From: Vulcanisaeta distributa JCM 11216
GTDB taxonomy: Archaea; Thermoproteota; Thermoprotei; Thermoproteales; Thermocladiaceae
Direction of reading: 5' to 3'
DNA: 64,000 nucleotides
Assembly (NCBI RefSeq): GCF_001315985.1
Contig: NZ_BBBI01000005.1
Coordinates: 94,188 to 158,187, forward strand
The translations under genes were made by a program, and so were the position numbers. Positions within the stretch are counted from its first letter, which is position 1. Every line of letters starts with the position of its first letter. Shown piece after piece: positions 30,259 through 40,629 of the stretch. The notes under the pieces are model-generated. The model made no database searches. It was not told where the DNA came from and saw only the letters and a program-made list of their open reading frames with translations.

Positions 30259-30516
30259 CTATAGAGACCTGTAGATGCCCCTACCCTTATCTGTTATGTG
30301 AATTATCGTTGAATAACCAATTATCTCAAGCCTAATTAGACCCAGGTCCTCAAGCCTATACAGCACGTCCATGACATCATTAATATTAAAACCAGCTATC
30401 TTAAAGCGTTCAGAAACCTCCTCGAGCTTGATACTATCCTGACCCTTCCTATCGCAGGCGTCGCCAATAATCCTCAGGACTGTCCTCTCCCTCTCGCCTA
30501 ATTCTGCAGACATCAT
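30259..30516 (-). CDS. Small winged-helix protein
   Basis: 85 residues: ERERTVLRIIGDACDRKG, LEEVSERFKIAGFNINDVMDVLYRLEDLGLI and a strand pair RLEIIGYSTIIHITDKG, a complete winged-helix fold. No extra domain. It lies alone between the MNT gene and the aldo/keto reductase. Probably a DNA-binding regulator; target unknown. Confidence 0.6.
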   Translation of the reverse strand: MMSAELGERERTVLRIIGDACDRKGQDSIKLEEVSERFKIAGFNINDVMDVLYRLEDLGLIRLEIIGYSTIIHITDKGRGIYRSL

Positions 30517-30694
30517 TTTACCTATTACATAGCACTTATTAATAAGGATTTTTATATTTAGATCAATTTAATTCAATACACATATTTAATAATGAATAAT
30601 ATCAAATTAATGCGATAATTCGATACAAGAACTAACTCATTGTGTCTTCGGCATAACCCTTATAAGCTTCATGGAGGTACTCCCATGATTGCCT

Positions 30695-31534
30695 ATGCCA
30701 TTGAGTAAGGATACTAAGTACATAAAATCAATAAATGGTAGGGTTTCCGTAATTGGGATGGGAACGTGGGTATAGGTGGTGGATTCTGGTCACCCGACTA
30801 TTCGAATGATGATGGTTGGGTCAGGGCGTTGAGGAGGGCATTGAGTTGGGGGGGGTGACTCTCATCGATACGGCGGAGATGTATGGTGGTGGCCATGCGG
30901 AGGAGCTAGTCGGTAGGGCGATAAAGGGCTTCCCAAGGGAGGAACTCTTTATAGTTACCAAGGTTTGGCCGAACCATGCCCGCTATGATGACGTCATTAG
31001 GTCTGCTAGGGCGAGTAGGGAGAGGCTGGGCACGTACATAGATCTCTACCTACTTCACTGGCCTGCCACTGATGTGCCTATTTGCGAGACGATGAAGGCC
31101 TTTGAGAGTTGATAGATGATGGCTTGGTTAGGTTTGTTGGCTTGAGTAATTTTGATGTTGAGGGTATTGAGAGGGCTAGGCAGTGCTTCAGTAAGTATGA
31201 CATTGCCGCTGTGGAGAATAGGTATAGCCTTCTACATAGGGTTGATGAGGCCTCGGTAATACCATACGTGCAGAGGAATGGCATGCTCTACCTGGCATAT
31301 ACGCCACTCGAGAAGGGTGAGTTTGCCAGTAATGATTTCCTGAGGAGGATTGGTGGGAAGTATGGTAAGACGGCAATACAGGTTGTGCTTAATTGGTACG
31401 TTGGCATTGATAATCTGGTGCCAATACCAAAGGCAGGTAGGGTTGAGCATATTGAGGAGAATGCGGGCGCCATGGGCTGGAGGTTAAGTAAGGAGGATTG
31501 GGATTCAATAAGTAATTATTTCCGTAGGGTTTAG
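30695..31534 (+). CDS. Aldo/keto reductase (frameshifted)
   Basis: NADPH-dependent oxidoreductase with the TIM-barrel AKR fold. Start at ATG 30695 (MPLSKDTKYIKSINGRVSVIGMGTW). Catalytic tetrad candidates are Asp and Tyr in DTAEMYGGG, Lys in TKVWPNHARYD and His in LLHWP. The C-terminus has the NADP-binding WYVGIDNLVPIPKAG and HIEENAGA. Frame breaks near 30768, 30850 (seven-G run) and 31108 are each repaired by one base. Corrected length is about 280 residues. The next gene starts two bases after its stop. Confidence 0.82.
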
Positions 31535-31536
31535 CG

Positions 31537-32286
31537 ATGCCGAGGACCTCGACAATCATTAATTACCTGGAGATTATATCACTAATACTATTGATCATAA
31601 GTTTAGTATTGCTGGTGATACCAGTAAGTCAGGGTGCAGTCATTACATACACATGTGTAAATGGTGAGTTAAGGGGTAACACAACCTGCGTATTTCCCAG
31701 GGCGGTTGAAATTAATAATTCCGTGATTGGCAATGTATTAGTCTCGATAAATAATGGGCAACCCGAAAGGCTAAATAATGGTTCGGTAGTGGCTCGTGAA
31801 ATCACGTTAATACCGGTAGCAAGTTATGTTAGAGTAAGTAATGAGTCGCAGGTCGTGATTAACATCTATAACCCAACGAGTAAGTGGGTTAACATTACGT
31901 TGCCGGGTTCGTGCATTCTCACGGTAAACGCCACAATACTTGGTAGTGGGTATGTATCAATTACCGTATTGAGTAATGGAAAGGTCATTGACTATACACC
32001 CTACACATATTCACTATTCATAACAACATACGCTAATAACAGCATCAATATATTGATTAAACCAGCCGTTCCATTATCATGCCCGTGTATAAACACGATA
32101 GTCAATGTGCTTGTGAATGGCGCATGCATTGAACATGGTAATGCCATCGTATCATCAATCGCATACATGAAAAGCAGAACTGCCGGTAACTCCTATGGGG
32201 CATATGCATTGGTATTATTGCTAGCTTCATTAATAGTCCTTGCCATCTCATTAACCCTTAAGATTAGGCAATCTCATGGGGCATAA
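31537..32286 (+). CDS. Predicted membrane-anchored surface protein
   Basis: 249 residues. The N-terminal hydrophobic helix is ISLILLIISLVLLVIPV, and a C-terminal helix is YGAYALVLLLASLIVLAISL followed by a short basic tail. The 180 residues between are strand-rich and full of Asn and Ser/Thr, with many N-x-S/T sequons. This fits a domain exposed outside the cell and glycosylated by the AglB system. Two Cys pairs (TCVNG...NTTC and SCPC) may form disulfides. No known family recognised. Confidence 0.6.
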   Translation: MPRTSTIINYLEIISLILLIISLVLLVIPVSQGAVITYTCVNGELRGNTTCVFPRAVEINNSVIGNVLVSINNGQPERLNNGSVVAREITLIPVASYVRVSNESQVVINIYNPTSKWVNITLPGSCILTVNATILGSGYVSITVLSNGKVIDYTPYTYSLFITTYANNSINILIKPAVPLSCPCINTIVNVLVNGACIEHGNAIVSSIAYMKSRTAGNSYGAYALVLLLASLIVLAISLTLKIRQSHGA

Positions 32287-32318
32287 AGTATTTATAATTT
32301 GCCGGTTATGAGAGGTTG

Positions 32319-32456
32319 ATGCCAGGAATTAATGAGATTGTTCAGGAGGAGGCGAAGAAAATCGTGAATAAATACCTTGAGCAAATAAATGAGAGGATAA
32401 ATAAATCTAAGGAGGAACTACTGAAGAAGGTTGAGGAGATAAAGAATATTAAATAA
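32319..32456 (+). CDS. Small coiled-coil protein
   Basis: 45 residues starting MPGINEIVQEEAKKIVNKYL and ending in KEELLKKVEEIKNIK, almost entirely a charged amphipathic helix. Its stop overlaps the 3' end of the convergent ATP synthase subunit C gene by 8 bp. The heptad pattern resembles stalk subunits of archaeal ATP synthases such as AhaH, but it is on the opposite strand. Real coding is likely but not certain. Confidence 0.5.
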   Translation: MPGINEIVQEEAKKIVNKYLEQINERINKSKEELLKKVEEIKNIK

Positions 32457-33527
32457 CTTGACCATAGAGCTTAGCAATAAAATCCCTGGGTACACCCTCC
32501 AGGAACGCATTTAATAACGTAATAACAAGTTCACTCTCGACGAATTTAAAGTGCACGGCAGCCAGGGCAGCACCTGGCGAGAATTCCGTAAATAGTGATA
32601 TCATTGAGTCCTCAAGGTCCTTGGCAAACCTGTAGCTGAATGGGCCAAGGTACTGAACCAATAACCTAAGGTCTGAGGAACCAGCCACCTTAATTAATTG
32701 GTCTACGGGTGGAAATACTGAAGCTATTTCCTCGAGAATTCTCGTGGGTGATTCGCTGTAGATTTTAACAGCGGTAGCAAATACGTTGCCTGAGTGTATC
32801 GTTAGTTCATTAATCAACTCCTGTGATACACCCCATAACTTACCCCTCAATACTACATTAAGGTTATAGAAATCAACAAGCTCCTTAATGAATTTACCAA
32901 CTGAGTAATCAATTCTCGCCAAATGCATTAGGTACTCTATGAAGGCTTATCAATTAATGTATCGATAAGCATTACATTATATTGAGGATTCTGCTTACCG
33001 ACCTTTATGAAGGTGTCAAGCGCTGGGCCGGCTGGATGCTGAAGCTCCATTAACTTATTACGTAAATCCTCAACATCCCTAACGCTCATTATCGCGGCCA
33101 AAACATGCCTTCTACCAAGCTCTTCCTCAACCGTTACGTTGACTAGGCCCTCCACCGACCCAACACCCTCTAACCCCCCCCTCATTAATGATTTGGCGAT
33201 TACCTTAACATTCTCAAGCTCAAACCTCATTAGGTATGACTTCAGGACGGCGGATGCCGGTGATGGTACTGACGATGCCAATGAACTTATTGACCTAATT
33301 ACGTGGGACCTAACCTCATTAGTTACTTGGGCCTCATCAACTATCTTACCCAGCCTCTCAAGGACATCCCCCCCATACTCGGTACCCTTTAGCACGTTTA
33401 CGGCATCATCAAGCGACTGCGCCAGTATTAACGCGCTTAATTTATCCCTGCTCAAGTACCTAGCCCTCAACCCCCCCCTAACCCTAGGGCCAAGTGCTGT
33501 TAATTTAATTACGTAATTACTCGACAT
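32449..33527 (-). CDS. atpC: A-type ATP synthase subunit C (one frameshift)
   Basis: Central-stalk collar subunit (V-ATPase d homologue) linking the rotor to the membrane ring. N-terminus SSNYVIKLTALGPRVRGGLRARYLSRDKLSALILAQSLDDAV is the typical V/A-type subunit C start. One G is missing near 32939 (IDKAFIEYLMHLARIDYS), after which the helical repeats continue to 32449. About 359 residues. Preceded by a coiled-coil subunit gene six bases upstream on the same strand. RGGLRA and MRGGLE carry seven-base runs. Confidence 0.8.
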
Positions 33528-33532
33528 TTCCC

Positions 33533-33850
33533 TTACTCACCAATTAATGCCTTAACAACCTCATCAACCGTTTTATCAATTGCATTATTAACCCTCCTCC
33601 TGAACTCCTCAACCTCCTTACGTAACTGCTCTGAGTACTTGCTCACCTCATTCTCAATCTCCCTAGACCTGTTCTCCCTGTACTCATTAATAATCCTCTT
33701 TATGTACTCCTCAACCTCACCCTGAACCTTAACCTTAACCTCATTTATTAACCTGGTAATCTCGGCATCGCTACTATCCCTTAACTTGTACACCTCATCA
33801 ACCTTACTATCAACATTCCTGAGAATCTCATAAAGCCGTTCTAAGGACAC
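33533..33850 (-). CDS. A-type ATP synthase coiled-coil stalk subunit (E/H type)
   Basis: 105 residues, nearly all charged heptads: LYEILRNVDSKVDEVYKLRDSSDAEITRLI, then EVEEYIKRIINEYRENRSREIENEV. This is what the peripheral-stalk subunits E or H of archaeal ATPases look like. The adjacent subunit C gene supports the call. It lacks the globular C-terminal domain of a full-length subunit E, so it could be subunit H or a shortened E. Confidence 0.65.
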   Translation of the reverse strand: MSLERLYEILRNVDSKVDEVYKLRDSSDAEITRLINEVKVKVQGEVEEYIKRIINEYRENRSREIENEVSKYSEQLRKEVEEFRRRVNNAIDKTVDEVVKALIGE

Positions 33851-33974
33851 GATAAGGATTCTACGATGAGGCCTTAAAAATATTATTGCATCATAATTGA
33901 TCCTGAACCACGGTTTATTATTAAATGATAAATGATGATAAAGACCTAAAAATGCCTATTGAAGTTCATGATTA

Positions 33975-34400
33975 ATGAACACTAAGGATATTGTGAGGGC
34001 TTTTAGGTACGTGAGCATTGCATTGTATGTGGTAATAATAGTGATAACCGTGATATTAGGCGCGGTGGCATTATACTTAGCCATTAAAGATATTATGTCG
34101 CTAATGTCAACCTCCTCAATATCCGACGTAGAGATATTGAGCGCCCTATCTGGAGTATTCCTAGTGGTCATAGCCCTAGAGTTCGTTGACATGTTCCTGG
34201 AATACATAAAGACCGGTACCGTAGTCGTTGACCTAGTACTTGCCGTGGTTCTCACGGCAATCTCAAGAGAACTACTACTCTACATCGCGTCACCAAGCGC
34301 CTCCTTTAACTACGGTGTGCTACTGGTTGCAAGCATTCTCGTACTTGCGTTGGCATATTGGTTAGTTAGTAGGGCGAAGGCACCATCACGTATTAGTTAA
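33975..34400 (+). CDS. PsiE-family membrane protein
   Basis: 141 residues with four hydrophobic helices: ALYVVIIVITVILGAVALYL, LSGVFLVVIALEFVDMFLEYI, VVVDLVLAVVLTAISRELLL and YGVLLVASILVLALAYWLV. The second and third carry the conserved residues of the phosphate-starvation-inducible PsiE family. Function in the family is unclear. Its 3' end overlaps the convergent siroheme decarboxylase gene by 15 bp. Confidence 0.72.
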   Translation: MNTKDIVRAFRYVSIALYVVIIVITVILGAVALYLAIKDIMSLMSTSSISDVEILSALSGVFLVVIALEFVDMFLEYIKTGTVVVDLVLAVVLTAISRELLLYIASPSASFNYGVLLVASILVLALAYWLVSRAKAPSRIS

Positions 34401-35364
34401 CTCAAGTCTCCTTGCCATTTCAGGCAGTAAATTCCTGATGCTATAAAGCACTTCATACTCATTAATACCGAGCCTCCTCACTATATTGCCTATTGCATTC
34501 TCAAGCACATCCCTACTAACACCATGTATCATGAAGTAACAATTATATGGCCAGGAACCAAGGGTCACCTCCCTAAGCACCACGTGCGTCGCCTCCTCAA
34601 ACAACGCAGTCCTCTCGCAAATTTCTGGGGTCGCTTTAAAGACTACCATGGCATTCTCTCTAAACCCCACTTTGTCTGAGTCTAGGGTTGCGTAGAAGTC
34701 CCTTATTATACCGACCTTCATTAGATTACTGATTAAGTCCCTCAACCCATCAACGTTAGTGCCTGCCAGATTCGCCAATTCATTGAAGGGTTCCTGCTCA
34801 ATGCCTATTGACCTTAACTTCCTAAAGAACTCCATCGGGAGCCCTGTTGATTCTATAGACGGTACATTAAGTGGTAAAATCATCGACTTCGTTCTGGATA
34901 CCCCGTTAATTAAGTCGAACTTAACATCTATCTTATAGGTCCTCAATGCCGTTAAAATCACGAAATCATTAATTCCAAACCTTGTCAGGGTATTGGAGAC
35001 CTTCGTTATCAATTCCTCCTTACTCTTGGCCTTCGTAACGAACCACACGTTGTACCTGGCATGCCCCCCTAACGAAGTTATGCGAGACCTGCGGGTCAGA
35101 ATTTATGGCCCTGGCAACATCATCTATTAATTCGCTTGGTACATTAACACCAATTAGTGCTGATACCAATCCTCTTGATCTGTAATTCACGATGGCGCCA
35201 ATCCTCTTAATCAAACCGTTACTCATTAAGTTCCTCGTTTCATCCAATACCCAATCTTCATCCTCACCAATCCTCCTGGCTATGTCAAGGAATGGCCTTC
35301 TCGTTATTGGAAAGTTGTATTGAAGCTCCATTAACAATGCCCTTCTCTTATCGTTAAGCTCCAC
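34386..35364 (-). CDS. Siroheme decarboxylase, AhbA and AhbB in one chain (one frameshift)
   Basis: Removes the C12 and C18 acetate carboxyls of siroheme to give didecarboxysiroheme, the first step of the alternative haem b and haem d1 route. Two AsnC/Lrp-like halves are visible. Residues 1-150 contain an HTH (IARRIGEDEDWVLDETRNLMSNGLI) and the active-site region VSHNFVRG...ARYNVWFV. Residues 180-325 repeat the pattern with PFNELANLAGTNVDGLRDLI and REVTLGSWPYNCYFMIHG. A six-base C run near 35068 shifts the frame. Usually AhbA and AhbB are separate proteins, so this is a fusion or duplicated chain. It starts at GTG 35362-35364 inside CCACGTGG. Confidence 0.82.
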
Positions 35365-35459
35365 GTGGCATTATCCCCCCCAGTCCCATTTAAAAAATGA
35401 TTTGCGTTTGCGCTCCAGTGAAAAACTGTTATAAGGGCCTTAATTATAATACACGCTGT

Positions 35460-35816
35460 ATGGAGGAGTATGACTCAAGGATCATAAAAGCGCTCGTTGA
35501 TTTAGTAAGTAAGAGTAGGGGGGGCAGAAGGGTAACCATTAAGGCAAGATCATTACTGAAGTTTGCAGGGCTTAATGACAAACACGCAGACATATTGAAG
35601 ACGGCTAAGGTCCTCGGTAAACTAGCGAACGATGGTTATGTCAGGGTTGAGAGTAATAAACCCGTCAAGACCAGGTCCAGGGTCCTTAGGTACATAATTA
35701 CTGAGAGTATGGAGTTGTGGAAATTGGCTAAGGAGAACCCCAATAATGCCGTTAACATTTTACTGAGGAGGTTAAGGGATTTAAGCAATTACGGTGAGAC
35801 ACAGACCCAAGCCTGA
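35460..35816 (+). CDS. Conserved archaeal winged-helix-like protein
   Basis: About 118 residues from ATG 35460 (MEEYDSRIIKALVDLVSKS). A longer frame begins upstream, but TTATAA at about 35430 leaves this ATG as the natural start. Basic, with KARSLLKFAGLNDKHADILKTAKVLGKLANDGYV (HTH and wing) and a C-terminal helix. It ends immediately before the methyltransferase gene. Function unknown; nucleic-acid binding is likely. Confidence 0.55.
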   Translation: MEEYDSRIIKALVDLVSKSRGGRRVTIKARSLLKFAGLNDKHADILKTAKVLGKLANDGYVRVESNKPVKTRSRVLRYIITESMELWKLAKENPNNAVNILLRRLRDLSNYGETQTQA

Positions 35817-37030
35817 ATGATAAGTAACATGACCATAAGGAAGGAGGTGGAGGTCGTTAAGGGACATAGACTAGATTATCAATTATATAAATACCTCCTA
35901 CAATACTTCTCAGAGAGTGAGCTGGAGAATATTTTTGATAGCGTGAGGAAACCACCAAGCAGGTATTACGTGAGGGCTAACACAATGAGGATAAGCCCCG
36001 AGGAATTGATGAAACTACTACGTGAAAAATCCATAGATATTTACCAGGATGAGCACTTGCCTGAGGCGCTCTGGTTCCCCGTTAAGGGACCCAATAAGGT
36101 GCCATCGGCACGTAAGTACGTACTTGCTGATAAGAAGGCCTCCGAGAGCGTTTACGTGGGCGCTAACTTATACGTACCTGGCATTATCAAGATGGATAAA
36201 GACATTAGGAGGGGGGTGATGAGGTCAACGTCATAGCCCCCCCGATGGCGAGGTCGTGGCCTTTGGAATTGCCGAGGTTGATGGTGATGAGGTACTGAAT
36301 ACTAGGCGCGGCATAGCCGTTAAGACATTGGTTAGTGTTTATACGATGCCTAAGGTTAGGGAGATGAGGGAGTACGAATTGGGCCTTTTCTACGACCAGA
36401 GCTTACCTGCCCAGTGGGTTGGTCGTGTACTTGATCCAAGGCCTGGTGAGGTTGTTGTTGACATGAACGCAGCACCTGGTGGTAAGGCGAGCCATATAAT
36501 ACAATTGAGTAATGGTAAGGCTATTGTTCACGCATTTGATAGGAGTGAGGGTAAGGTTAGGGAATTAATCGAGACCCTAAGTAGGCTCGGCATGGGTGGT
36601 CTTTATAGGGTTGAGGTTAGGGACACGAGGTACCTAGACGTTGATAGGCCGGACCTAGTTAACTCCGTGGATAAGGTATTGATTGACCCACCCTGCACGG
36701 ACATGGGCGTTAGGCCCAGGCTCTTTGATGTGAAGACTATGGAGCCGTAAAGTCCACAGCAGAATACCAGAGACAGTTCATTAAGGTCGCATGGAGATTA
36801 CTGAGGCCCGGGGGGGCATCCTCATTTACTCAACATGTACAATACCACCCCTTGAGAATGAGGACAACATGGCCTATGCCGAGAGCCTGGGCTTCGAGAT
36901 AGTTGACATAAGCATTCCCAACGCGTCTGGCGGATTAACCGATAGGTATAGGAAATCCGTTGTTAGGTTCTATCCTCACATACATGATACACCAGGTTTC
37001 TTCATAGCCAAACTCAGGAAGCCTTATTAA
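35817..37030 (+). CDS. RNA m5C methyltransferase, NSUN/RsmB type with PUA domain (frameshifted)
   Basis: Methylates C5 of cytidine in tRNA or rRNA using SAM. N-terminal NOL1 region is YYVRANTMRISPEEL. A PUA domain (LADKKASESVYVGANLYVPGI, then VVAFGIAEVDGDEVLN) follows across breaks at 36213 and 36236. SAM motif: VVVDMNAAPGGKASHI. The two catalytic Cys are in DPPCTDMG and YSTCTIPP. One base is missing near 36747 and one surplus near 36810 at a seven-G run. Corrected length is about 400 residues. Confidence 0.85.
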
Positions 37031-37061
37031 AGGCATAATGGGTATAGCCCTTAGTGGTTCG

Positions 37062-37170
37062 TTAATTCCTAGTATTGATACTTACCAATGCGTTCTTAGA
37101 TCCGCCACATAGCACATGGTCGTTTTCTAATATTAATGGATCCATAAAGGGGGGGCGCCAACCCCCCCAT
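37062..37170 (-). CDS. Possible small protein with a strong ribosome site (frameshifted)
   Basis: ATG at 37168-37170 is preceded by GGAGGT at 7 bp, one of the clearest Shine-Dalgarno sites in the window. Reading with C/G runs at 37148 and 37162 restored to four gives MGLAPLYGSINI. After a one-base change near 37115, it continues ENDHVLCGGSKNALVSINTRN to a stop at 37062-37064, about 35 residues. It fills an otherwise empty 235-bp gap and opposes galK. Coding is suggested by the ribosome site and open frame only. Confidence 0.35.
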
Positions 37171-37265
37171 AATGACCTCCTTACGAACCCTAACCACTAA
37201 TATCTAATCAATAAGTGATCCTTTAATCCTTTAATACCATGATATAAAGACACACTTCAGTAGTT

Positions 37266-38540
37266 ATGTCCGTAGACGCGGTTACTAGGGAGTTCAGGGA
37301 ATTCTTTAATGACAAGCCAACTCTGGTAACCTCCGCACCCGGCAGACTGGACTTCCTTAATACGCACCAGGACTATAAGGGGGGGTTACCCGTTGTTGCC
37401 GTTGGTATTAACCTAAGGACTTACATAGCCATTTCCAAGTCCCAGGGCGAGTTTACGGTGGCATCAGGTAATTTGAGAGATGATAATGTGGAGTATGTCG
37501 ATAAGTTCTCACTGGGTGAATTGAAATTGCTTGGTGGCAAGTGGTTTGGCGATTACGTTAGAGCCTTGTAATGGCATTTATTAAGCGTGGATACTCTATC
37601 AATCCCTTCAGGGCTTGGATACGCAGTAATGTGCCAATAGCCTCAGGACTTGGGAGTAGTGGGACATTATTGGTGGCATTGGCCTCGGCGATCAATGCCA
37701 TTAATGGGTTTAACCTTGATAGGAAGAGCATGGCAGAGATAGCTTATGAGGCTGAACACGACGTTATGAACATACCCTGCGGCAGGCTTGATCAATACGC
37801 GGCCGCCTTCGGCAATATTGTTGTTATAGAGACCAAGCCTCCTTACAACGTCGAGGTCTTACCACGCCTTAATGGGGTATTCCTCGTCGTTGACACTGGC
37901 ATTAGGCATAGTACCGCGGATATACATCCTAAGCGTCAACAGGAGATTGATGAGGGGGCTCCGTAAATTACTTAGTATGGACATACCTGGGAATTTGAGG
38001 AGAAAGCTTGGTGCCCATTATTGGGAGGTTCGTTGGGACGAGATAAGGGAGGGCGAAATAAGTCAATTTATTGAGGGGGTTGGATAACGCATCTAAAAGG
38101 AGGATATTATATACATTGAGGGCTAATGAAAGTACGAAACTGGCATTGAGCGTTATTAGGGAGGTAATGTCGATATTAAAGACCTAGCGAGTACACTTAA
38201 CCTAAGTAATGCTGAGGTGGATAGCTTGATTTCCCGTTATGACTGGAGGGAGGCCATGATTGGTAAGGTCATGACCTATCAACATAGATTACTCAGTGAG
38301 TATTATGACGTTAGCTTACCCGTAATAGATGAGCTGGTTAACTTCCTGGTGAGTGAGGGTGCCTATGGGGGGGCTAAGTTGTCCGGGGGGGCGGGTTTAG
38401 GCGGTTCAGTCATTGCGCTTGTTAGGGATGAGACTACCGCCAGGGAAATACTGAACAAGGTCTTAAGTAGGGGGGGCTTGGCCCCGAGGGGGGGCTGGGT
38501 CGTCAGTATAGATAATGGGGGGGTGATGGTGCATGGTTAA
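37266..38540 (+). CDS. galK: Galactokinase, archaeal GHMP type (frameshifted)
   Basis: Phosphorylates galactose at O1, first step of the Leloir pathway. Motif 1 is APGRLDFLNTHQDYKGG, motif 2 (phosphate loop) PIASGLGSSGTLLVA, and motif 3 GAYGGAKLSGGAGLGGSVIAL near the end. In motif 3 the usual GAKLSGAGLGG has one extra Gly at each of two seven-G runs. Frames break near 37570, 37935, 38085 and 38175; each fragment joins the next with one base. Corrected length is about 420 residues. It overlaps galT by 8 bp. Confidence 0.88.
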
Positions 38541-39525
38541 TAAGCCCGTCATGGAGCTTAGGTGGGACCCAACACTTAGGGAGTGGGTTTTAGTGTCGAA
38601 CATTAGGCGTTTTAGGCCGTGGCAACCAAGTAATTACTGCCCATTCTGCCCCCCCGGAAATCCAGAGACTGGCTATGGGTGGAGAGCCCTAATACTTGAG
38701 AATAAGTACCCAATGCTCATGGAGAACCCACCCGAACCCAGCAATCACTGGTTTTATAGGACCGGTAAGTCAATGGGTAGGTGCTACGTGGTTGTTGAAA
38801 CCCCCGAGCACAATATTGACGATATTAGTGACCTACCCATTGATCAGATTGAATATGTACTAAATATGGTAATTAATAAGGTGAGGGAGGAGTCAAGTAG
38901 GGATTATGCGCATTACTTTCTTTGGTTTAGGAATAGGGGGGGTAGAGAAATAGGGGGGGTATCGTTAACGCACCCTCACAGTCAAATATACGTATTACCA
39001 TTCACGCCAAGTAAGGTGGAAAGAGAACTCAATAGTGCCAGGGAGTACTTCAATGAGCGTAGTAGGTGCTTGTTTTGCGACATCCTAGGCGCTGAGCTCA
39101 GGGACGGCGTGAGATTAATCCATAGTAATGATTATTGGGTCTCCTTCATGCCCTTCTACTCGCATTGGCCCTTTGAGGTTCACATCTACCCAAGGAGGCA
39201 TGTTCAATTAATTACGGAACTTACTAAGGAGGAGGTTAGGGGGGGTTTGGCGGAGATCCTTAAGGTGTCGCTGTGCGGATTAACACATGTGTTTAATAAG
39301 CCAATGCCATACATATTAGTGTTGCACCAGGCACCGTTGAAGGGTGATTATCCATACTATCACCTGCACATCGAGGTTTATGGCATATTGAGGGAGGAGG
39401 ATAAGATTAAGTACGCGGCCGGCATGGAGACCGGTGGCGGTAATTTCACGTACGACTCAGTGCCCGAGGAGAATGCGCAGAGGATTAGGGATTCCGTGTT
39501 AAGAAATTGCATTCACAATGGTTAG
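38533..39525 (+). CDS. galT: Galactose-1-phosphate uridylyltransferase
   Basis: Exchanges galactose-1-phosphate with UDP-glucose, second Leloir step. 330 residues, unbroken. The N-terminal zinc pair is YCPFCPP, with another Cys pair CLFCDIL later. The active-site histidine triad is LTHPHSQIYVLPF, and the second HIT-like half has PFEVHIYPRRH and YYHLHIEVYG. It is translated from an ATG overlapping the galK stop, so the two are coupled. Six Gly or Pro doublets fall on seven-base runs (NRGGREIGGVS for example) and may hold spurious residues. Confidence 0.92.
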   Translation: MVNKPVMELRWDPTLREWVLVSNIRRFRPWQPSNYCPFCPPGNPETGYGWRALILENKYPMLMENPPEPSNHWFYRTGKSMGRCYVVVETPEHNIDDISDLPIDQIEYVLNMVINKVREESSRDYAHYFLWFRNRGGREIGGVSLTHPHSQIYVLPFTPSKVERELNSAREYFNERSRCLFCDILGAELRDGVRLIHSNDYWVSFMPFYSHWPFEVHIYPRRHVQLITELTKEEVRGGLAEILKVSLCGLTHVFNKPMPYILVLHQAPLKGDYPYYHLHIEVYGILREEDKIKYAAGMETGGGNFTYDSVPEENAQRIRDSVLRNCIHNG

Positions 39526-39572
39526 TAATTAGCTGCGTTAGGTTTTTATTGAATTCCATCTTTTACGGCTCA

Positions 39573-40583
39573 ATGAGCAGTGCATTTAAGATATCAGTTA
39601 CCAAGATGGATTTTGGAGTTAGTGAGGAGTTAACGGGCAAGGTATACGACACAGTAATAATCGGCGGAGGACCGGCGGGCATGTCGGCAGCCATATACGC
39701 GGCTAGGTACGGCATGAGCACAATAATAATAACTGAGGAGATCGGCGGGCAGGTGGCTAAGGCTGGCTGGGTTGAGAATTACCTCGGCTACACAAGGATC
39801 ATGGGCCCAGACCTAGTCAATAAGTTTGAGGAACACGTTAAGTACTACAATGTGCCCATTGTGATCGATTCCGTGGAAAACGTGGAGAGGGATGGCGACC
39901 TATTCAAGGTTTATACACTAAATGGTGATGAGTACACGGCTAGGACCATAATAATCACCGTCGGCGAGAAGAAGAGGAAGCTTAACGTGCCTGGCGAGGA
40001 TACATTCAACGGCAGGGGCGTCAGCTACTGCGCGCCCTGTGATGCGCCGTTGTTTAAGGGTAAGGTCGTCGCGGTGGTTGGCGGCGGCGACTCGGCGGCG
40101 TCAGCGGCATTGTTATTGACCGAGTATGCTAGTAAGGTTTACATGATACACAGGAGAAATCAATTGAGGGCCCAGAAGTATTACCAGGACCTGTTGCTTA
40201 AGAATCCGAAGATAGAGATCATGTGGAACACCGTGGTTAAGGAGTTACAGGGCGATAAACTACTTAGGAAGGCAATACTGCAGAGGGTCGATACAAAGGA
40301 GGTGTTTGAATTACCACTTGATGGTTTATTTGTCGAAATAGGCGCGGAGCCTCCAGTCGACTTGTTCAAGAGGATTGGGCTTGAGCTCTCGCAGGACGGA
40401 TACGTAAAGGTCAATCACCTAATGGAGACAAGCGTACCGGGCATCTACGCGGCTGGGGGGGACTGCGTTGACTTAACGCCAAGGGACTTTAGGCAGATAG
40501 TGGTGGCTGCTGGGCAGGGGGCCCTCGCCGCATACTCGGCCTACAATTACATAATCAAGAGGTACGGGTTTAACAGACACTAA
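39573..40583 (+). CDS. trxB: Thioredoxin reductase-type flavoprotein
   Basis: FAD- and NAD(P)H-dependent reductase of thioredoxin-like proteins, 336 residues from ATG 39573. FAD fold: YDTVIIGGGPAGMSAAIYAARYG. The redox-active disulfide is CAPCDAP. The NAD(P) fold is KVVAVVGGGDSAASAALLL, and the second FAD contact is GIYAAGGDCVDL. In all relatives the last reads AAGD; the extra Gly lies on a seven-G run. An upstream in-frame stretch overlapping galT is unlikely to be translated. Confidence 0.88.
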   Translation: MSSAFKISVTKMDFGVSEELTGKVYDTVIIGGGPAGMSAAIYAARYGMSTIIITEEIGGQVAKAGWVENYLGYTRIMGPDLVNKFEEHVKYYNVPIVIDSVENVERDGDLFKVYTLNGDEYTARTIIITVGEKKRKLNVPGEDTFNGRGVSYCAPCDAPLFKGKVVAVVGGGDSAASAALLLTEYASKVYMIHRRNQLRAQKYYQDLLLKNPKIEIMWNTVVKELQGDKLLRKAILQRVDTKEVFELPLDGLFVEIGAEPPVDLFKRIGLELSQDGYVKVNHLMETSVPGIYAAGGDCVDLTPRDFRQIVVAAGQGALAAYSAYNYIIKRYGFNRH

Positions 40584-40629
40584 GACGGAAAGAAAGTTTA
40601 TTTATTGATTTCACAGACCTTGATTTGAA

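Noticed and set aside
37148..37168. G7-N6-C7 inverted repeat looking like a strong terminator hairpin
   Set aside because: Both arms are seven-base runs of the suspect kind. With four-base arms it is ordinary sequence inside a possible small gene, and no T-run follows.
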